A stretch of 9,252 nt of DNA, taken from positions 1 to 9,252 of the forward strand of contig JAHIPE010000235.1 in the NCBI GenBank assembly GCA_018894655.1, written 5' to 3'. This document shows positions 6,005 through 9,252 of this stretch, in pieces. The first letter of the stretch is position 1; the number at the start of each line of letters is the position of its first letter. The position numbers and the translations under genes were made by a program. The DNA is from Actinomycetota bacterium. Its GTDB lineage: Bacteria > Actinomycetota > Geothermincolia > Fen-727 > Anoxymicrobiaceae. A model generated the notes under the pieces. It had not been told where the DNA came from. It saw nothing but the letters and a program-made list of their open reading frames with translations, and did not search any database.

Positions 6005-8389
6005 TCACATGCCTGTGTACCCCTCGGCGAAGTACCACTCCTTGCCAGGGGATGTCACGCCCGGCGCGCACGTCCCGCCCGGCCTTCCCCAGTAGTTGAA
6101 GTAGATGGAGCGCTCCACCACCACCGGAACGCTGCTGCTGATGTACGCGGAGACCTCCTCGTCGGACATCCCCTTTATCTTGTCCACCGCGATTGTGAAC
6201 CGTGAGTCCGCGCCCACCTCGTACTTGAGGTCGATGAAACGCCCGCCGTTCATCATAAAGCGAACCGACACCGTAGCAATGGTGGGAGACGGGTTGGCGA
6301 TGAGGACATAGGTGTCGAACTCGTCGCCGGTGTAGCCCTCCGCCAGGTACCACTCCCTGGCCGGCGCCGGGGTGCCCATCGCGTCGTGCCCGCCGGTTAT
6401 CCCGTTGTAGTTGAAGTACATCGCCCGCTCCGCCACTATCGGCTCGCTTGCGTACGCCAGGACCGAGAACTCGCGCGCTTCCCACCCCTCTATGCGGTCC
6501 ACCACCACCGTCCGCCGGGAGTGGGGGCCGACGACGTACTCCAGCTCCGCCCTCTTGCCGTCGTCGGACAGGAGGGTCATTGTCACGGCGGCGGCCTTGT
6601 CCCCGGGGTTGGCGAGCAGCACGTAGGTGTCGAAGCCCCCGTCGGTGAACCCCTCCGCGAAGTACCATACATTGGAGAGCCCGGTGACCCCCGGCGAGTT
6701 ATGCCCGTCGGTTATCCCCAGGTAGTCGAAGTACATGGACCTCTCCACCACCACCGGCCTGCTTGCCGCCACCCGGGTCGAGAACTCCCGGGCCTCCATC
6801 CCGGGAACGGAGTCGACCTCCACGGTGTAACGGGAGAACGGCGCCACCACGCACTTAACGTCCACCGTGCCGCCGGAGTCGCTCATGAACGTCACGGTGA
6901 CATCGGCGGCCTCGCTTCCCGGGTTGGCGATGAGCAGGTAAGTGTCAAAGCCCCACGCGGTGCACCCCTCCGCCATGTACCAGGTCCGGGCCGGCTCGCA
7001 TATCCCGGGGCTGACGTGTCCGCCCGGGTACTTCCTCAGGTAATGGAAGTACATGGAGCGCTCGGCTATCACCTGCCCGCTCAAGGCCTCCACGGTGATG
7101 GACACCTCCTGGTTGACGAGCGTATCGTCGACCTTCACCGTCTTGCGGCTGTACGGGTCGAGCTTCTCCCGGCGGGTGATCCGCCGGCCGTCGAGAAGCA
7201 TGTAGGTAAGCTCGGCCTCGGCGGCTTTCCCGTCCGGGTTGGAGAGGAGTATGAATGTGTCGAACGAATCCGGCTCCTTCTCGCCGATGACCCGCTTCCC
7301 ACAGGCGAACTGCTCACCCCAGTACCCGGTCAGCCGGTCCACGCTGACCCCGGCGTTGCTTCCGGTGGAGTGTATGAAGAGGTCGCGCCCTATGTACATC
7401 CCGGCATGGCCCACGTACCCTGACGGATTTTCGGTGGCGCTGCTAAAGAAGAAGATCGGGTCCCCGGCGAGGAGCCCCTCCCTGGGCACCACCGGGTAAC
7501 GCTCGTCCTTCGCCTGGTCGTCGGCGACCCGCATCATCGGGTACCCCAGCCTGCTGCCCAGCACGTAGTAGACCAGGCCGGAGCAGTCGTACCCGTACTC
7601 CGCGTCGGACTCCCCTCCCCACACGTACGGGTAGCCGATCTTGGCGAAAGCGCTTGATATCGCCTTCTCCCGCTGGCTGCCCATGAGCGGCGTCTGGCAC
7701 CGGAGCCAGTCGAATGTGTCGTCCACGTACTGCACCCGCCACTCGTCGACGTTATCCGCCGCCTCCAGGCTGAACGCCATCTCGGCTCTGCGGTAGGTGT
7801 CGGTCGGCCAGGCGCGGGTATCCCGGTGCTTTAAGTGAAGGTCGTGCGCCATCACCGTGTACCCGGTGTACGACGGGGCCTTCGGATAGATGCCCTGGGC
7901 CTCATTCGCCGGTACGCCCAGGTTCATGCCTCGGACCAGCCCCTCCAGGGCGCCGGCGGTGGAGATCGCCTCGTTGGGGCCGAAGCACCCCCCGCCGGGG
8001 ATCCCCACGTACCCGTGCTTCACCGCCAGGTTCGCGTACCGGAAATCCTCGCTCGAGCTATCCATGTCCGTGAAGACGATACCGGGATCGGGTTGCTCGC
8101 CGTCTTTCCCGAACAGCCGGACCAGCGCGTAGGCGTACTCCAGGCGCAGCACCGGGCCGTCGGGGCAGAAGGTCCCCTCGGCGGAGCCGTTCATGTAGCC
8201 TTTCTCGGCCACGTAATCAATGGCCTGCTGGATCTCCACGGGCTCCTCCCCGATGTCGGGGAAAGTCGCGGCGCGGGCGGACGGAGCGCCGGCGGCAAGC
8301 GGCAGGGCGGCCAGAATCAGCGCCGCGGCCACCACGGCGGCTAAGGCCCCTCTAGGTTTTGTGGGCCACGTTCCAGCCACCGGATTCAC
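6005..8389 (-). CDS. SLH / NlpC-P60 cell-wall hydrolase with four C-terminal surface repeats
   Basis: A secreted peptidoglycan hydrolase, probably cutting stem-peptide bonds, attached to the envelope by SLH motifs. Numbered from the GTG at 8389 (794 residues): a signal peptide (hydrophobic core about 14-34, likely cut after ARA near residue 40); SLH-like motifs at about 43-94 (FPDI...AIDYVAEKGYMNG...PVLRLEYAYALVRLFG), 105-154 and about 170-214, the latter two more divergent; an NlpC/P60 domain at about 240-368 with YVWGG, catalytic Cys269 in YDCSGLVYY, His328 in GHAGMYIG and His340 in FIHS; then four repeats from about residue 376. The GTG at 8389 is preferred over in-frame ATGs at 8467/8464 because those overlap the upstream gene by over 70 nt and put about 26 Pro/Gly-rich residues before a normal signal peptide. 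GAGG at 8394-8397 serves this start. The upstream stop is one base away, implying translational coupling. All three catalytic residues are intact, so activity is likely. Confidence 0.9.
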   Translation of the reverse strand: MNPVAGTWPTKPRGALAAVVAAALILAALPLAAGAPSARAATFPDIGEEPVEIQQAIDYVAEKGYMNGSAEGTFCPDGPVLRLEYAYALVRLFGKDGEQPDPGIVFTDMDSSSEDFRYANLAVKHGYVGIPGGGCFGPNEAISTAGALEGLVRGMNLGVPANEAQGIYPKAPSYTGYTVMAHDLHLKHRDTRAWPTDTYRRAEMAFSLEAADNVDEWRVQYVDDTFDWLRCQTPLMGSQREKAISSAFAKIGYPYVWGGESDAEYGYDCSGLVYYVLGSRLGYPMMRVADDQAKDERYPVVPREGLLAGDPIFFFSSATENPSGYVGHAGMYIGRDLFIHSTGSNAGVSVDRLTGYWGEQFACGKRVIGEKEPDSFDTFILLSNPDGKAAEAELTYMLLDGRRITRREKLDPYSRKTVKVDDTLVNQEVSITVEALSGQVIAERSMYFHYLRKYPGGHVSPGICEPARTWYMAEGCTAWGFDTYLLIANPGSEAADVTVTFMSDSGGTVDVKCVVAPFSRYTVEVDSVPGMEAREFSTRVAASRPVVVERSMYFDYLGITDGHNSPGVTGLSNVWYFAEGFTDGGFDTYVLLANPGDKAAAVTMTLLSDDGKRAELEYVVGPHSRRTVVVDRIEGWEAREFSVLAYASEPIVAERAMYFNYNGITGGHDAMGTPAPAREWYLAEGYTGDEFDTYVLIANPSPTIATVSVRFMMNGGRFIDLKYEVGADSRFTIAVDKIKGMSDEEVSAYISSSVPVVVERSIYFNYWGRPGGTCAPGVTSPGKEWYFAEGYTGM
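6008..7264 (-). repeat. Protein repeat array of the NlpC/P60 gene (four units plus terminal cap)
   Basis: Units delimited at W-Y-[FLM]: unit 1 7264-6983 (starts at FDTFILLSNP directly after the hydrolase domain), unit 2 6982-6668, unit 3 6667-6353 and unit 4 6352-6038, then a terminal WYFAEGYTGM cap at 6037-6008. Units 2, 3 and 4 are each exactly 315 nt (105 residues), a very regular period. Conserved positions include FDTY[LV]L[LI]ANP, a SRxTV or SRYTV strand, [VI]VERSMYF[DN]Y and a DGH or GGH loop. The terminal cap shares 27 identical bases (6015-6041) with a junction in the SpoIID-domain gene (3950-3976), which could support recombination between the genes. Confidence 0.9.
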
Positions 8390-8390
8390 C

Positions 8391-9252
8391 TTACCTCGTA
8401 CATCCCTCGGCGAAGTACCAACAGGTAGCGGGGGCGGGCACCCCGAGGGCGCTGTGCCCCCCATCACGCGAGCCGAAGCTGAAGTACACCGCCCGTTCGA
8501 CGACGATAGGCTGGCCGCTCGATACCAGTGTGGAGAACTCCTGCCCCTCCATCCCCTTCACGTCGTTCACCTTGACCGTCCGGCGGGAGTGGGCGGGCAC
8601 CGTTACCTCGACCTTTTTCTCCCCGCCCCCGGGCAGCAGGAACCTGAGAACGGTCCCGGCATCGGCGTCACCCGGGTTCATGAGAAGGATGTAGGTGTCA
8701 AACCCCTCCCCGGTGTAACCCTCCGCCACGTACCATGTCTTGTCGAGGGACGTGGTAGCGGTGGAGTTGGAACCCTCGTCTATTCCGAAATAGCCGAAGT
8801 ACATGGACCGCTCCACCACCACCGGCCTGTCGGCGTTCACCCTCACCGAGACGTCTGTGTCCTCCAGGCCCTCCACCTCGTTCAAGTGTATCGTTCTCCG
8901 GCTGTAGGGAAGGAGGTCGTAATACTTCGTCACGCACTCACCGTTCGGGAGCATGTAGTCCATCCTCGCCCGGGCTTCCTGCGGGTTGGGGTTCTCTATC
9001 AGGACGAACGTGTCGAACCCCCCGCCGGTGTAGCCCTCCGCCAGGTACCAGCACCGGTCTGGCGCGGCCACCCCGGGGGAGTCGTGGCCGCCGGAGTTGC
9101 CATCCCCGTCATCCCAGTACATGGCGCGCTCCACCACCACCGGCGCTTCAGCCTCCACCTTGACCGAGAAGTCCGCCTCCTCGAAGCCTGGAACGGTTGA
9201 GACGTCCAGGGTAAACCGCGAGTGCGGCTCGAGGGTGAACTCGCCTTTGTAG
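8391..9252 (-). CDS. Repeat-containing surface protein (N-terminus beyond window edge)
   Basis: At least 286 residues remain open to the right edge; the reading frame continues past the first internal GTG (9158) into KGEFTLEPHSRFTL, which is part of another repeat, so the gene starts outside the window. Everything visible is the 105-residue repeat: a partial unit, two full units (WYLAEGYTGGGFDTFVLIEN and WYVAEGYTGEGFDTYILLMN) and a terminal cap, WYFAEGCTR, followed by TAA. No enzymatic domain can be seen, but by analogy with the two downstream genes one could lie in the missing N-terminus. Its stop (8391-8393) is one base from the GTG of the NlpC/P60 gene, so they form one transcription unit. 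Export and surface location are inferred from the companion proteins. The function is unknown. Confidence 0.85.
   Translation of the reverse strand, partial: YKGEFTLEPHSRFTLDVSTVPGFEEADFSVKVEAEAPVVVERAMYWDDGDGNSGGHDSPGVAAPDRCWYLAEGYTGGGFDTFVLIENPNPQEARARMDYMLPNGECVTKYYDLLPYSRRTIHLNEVEGLEDTDVSVRVNADRPVVVERSMYFGYFGIDEGSNSTATTSLDKTWYVAEGYTGEGFDTYILLMNPGDADAGTVLRFLLPGGGEKKVEVTVPAHSRRTVKVNDVKGMEGQEFSTLVSSGQPIVVERAVYFSFGSRDGGHSALGVPAPATCWYFAEGCTR
8391..9252 (-). repeat. Protein repeat array of the right-edge gene (two full units, one partial, terminal cap)
   Basis: Partial unit 9251-9051, full units 9050-8736 and 8735-8421 (each 315 nt, 105 residues), and terminal cap WYFAEGCTR 8420-8394. The same strands are recognisable: FDT[FY][VI]LI or LL with NP, YSRRT or HSRRT, VVERSMYF, then a short Gly/Ser loop. 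The second unit's loop (GYFGIDEGSNSTAT) has lost the usual GGHxSxGV, showing loop divergence on a conserved core. Confidence 0.85.
8394..8397 (-). promoter_or_regulatory. Ribosome binding site deciding the GTG start of the NlpC/P60 gene
   Basis: GAGG lies 4 nt upstream of the GTG at 8389-8387 and within the last sense codons of the upstream gene, whose TAA is at 8391-8393. A ribosome terminating there would be placed to re-initiate. Confidence 0.5.

Noticed and set aside
6386..7423. Plus-strand open frame of 345 codons opposite the NlpC/P60 repeats
   Set aside because: Same reason: a complementary shadow of repeated minus-strand coding sequence, rich in Val, His, Arg and Pro as expected of a reverse frame.
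8390..8467. In-frame ATG starts at 8467/8464 for the NlpC/P60 gene
   Set aside because: They would overlap the upstream gene by over 70 nt and put a Pro/Gly-rich segment before a normal signal peptide. The GTG at 8389 has a GAGG and sits next to the upstream stop.
3607..9252. CRISPR array or mobile element as the source of repetitiveness
   Set aside because: The repeats are about 315 nt, in frame and coding. There are no short direct repeats with unique spacers, no transposase and no terminal inverted repeats.

Overview
The window is GC-rich and is read almost entirely from the minus strand. It carries seven protein genes, two of them cut by the window edges, with very little intergenic DNA. 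In transcription order (right to left) they are: a repeat-only surface protein (5' end outside the window); a secreted protein with a signal peptide, S-layer-homology (SLH) motifs, an NlpC/P60 hydrolase domain and four repeats; a SpoIID/LytB-type protein with four repeats of the same family; a membrane-anchored polysaccharide deacetylase; and a dTDP-sugar operon of a long-form RfbA, an RmlC-like cupin epimerase and RfbB (3' end outside the window).

SLH motifs together with NlpC/P60, SpoIID/LytB and NodB-type peptidoglycan or glycan enzymes suggest a monoderm-like bacterium with a thick wall and an S-layer. The GC content, the long RfbA form and a SpoIID protein with its HGVGM motif at the N-terminus suggest an uncultured, deep-branching actinobacterial lineage. 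That placement is inference; there is no rRNA or phylogenetic marker here.

Region by region: 1-2434 is the dTDP-sugar operon, with a sigma70-like promoter at 2470-2498 and a TTG start. 2435-2568 is the only intergenic stretch over 100 bases and holds that promoter plus an inverted repeat overlapping its -35 box. 2569-5949 is the SpoIID-repeat protein followed 18 nt later by the deacetylase. 5950-6004 is a short AT-rich promoter island. 6005-9252 holds the NlpC/P60 protein and the upstream repeat protein, whose stop and start codons are one base apart.

The most striking content is a repeat family of about 105 residues shared by the three right-hand proteins. Each unit runs from a W-Y-[FLMV]-A-E-G-[YFC]-T block through F-D-T-[YFW]-[IVL]-L-[LIV]-x-N-P, an S-R-x-T-[VIL] strand and [VI]-[AV]-E-R-[SA]-[MVI]-Y-F, to a glycine/histidine-rich loop. 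All three proteins stop one to two residues after a final W-Y-F-A-E-G-[YC]-T block, so the unit boundary is conserved at the C-terminus as well. The likely picture is a cell-surface remodelling locus: exported wall enzymes carrying a common stalk or adhesive module, next to genes that make activated deoxysugars for a surface glycan.
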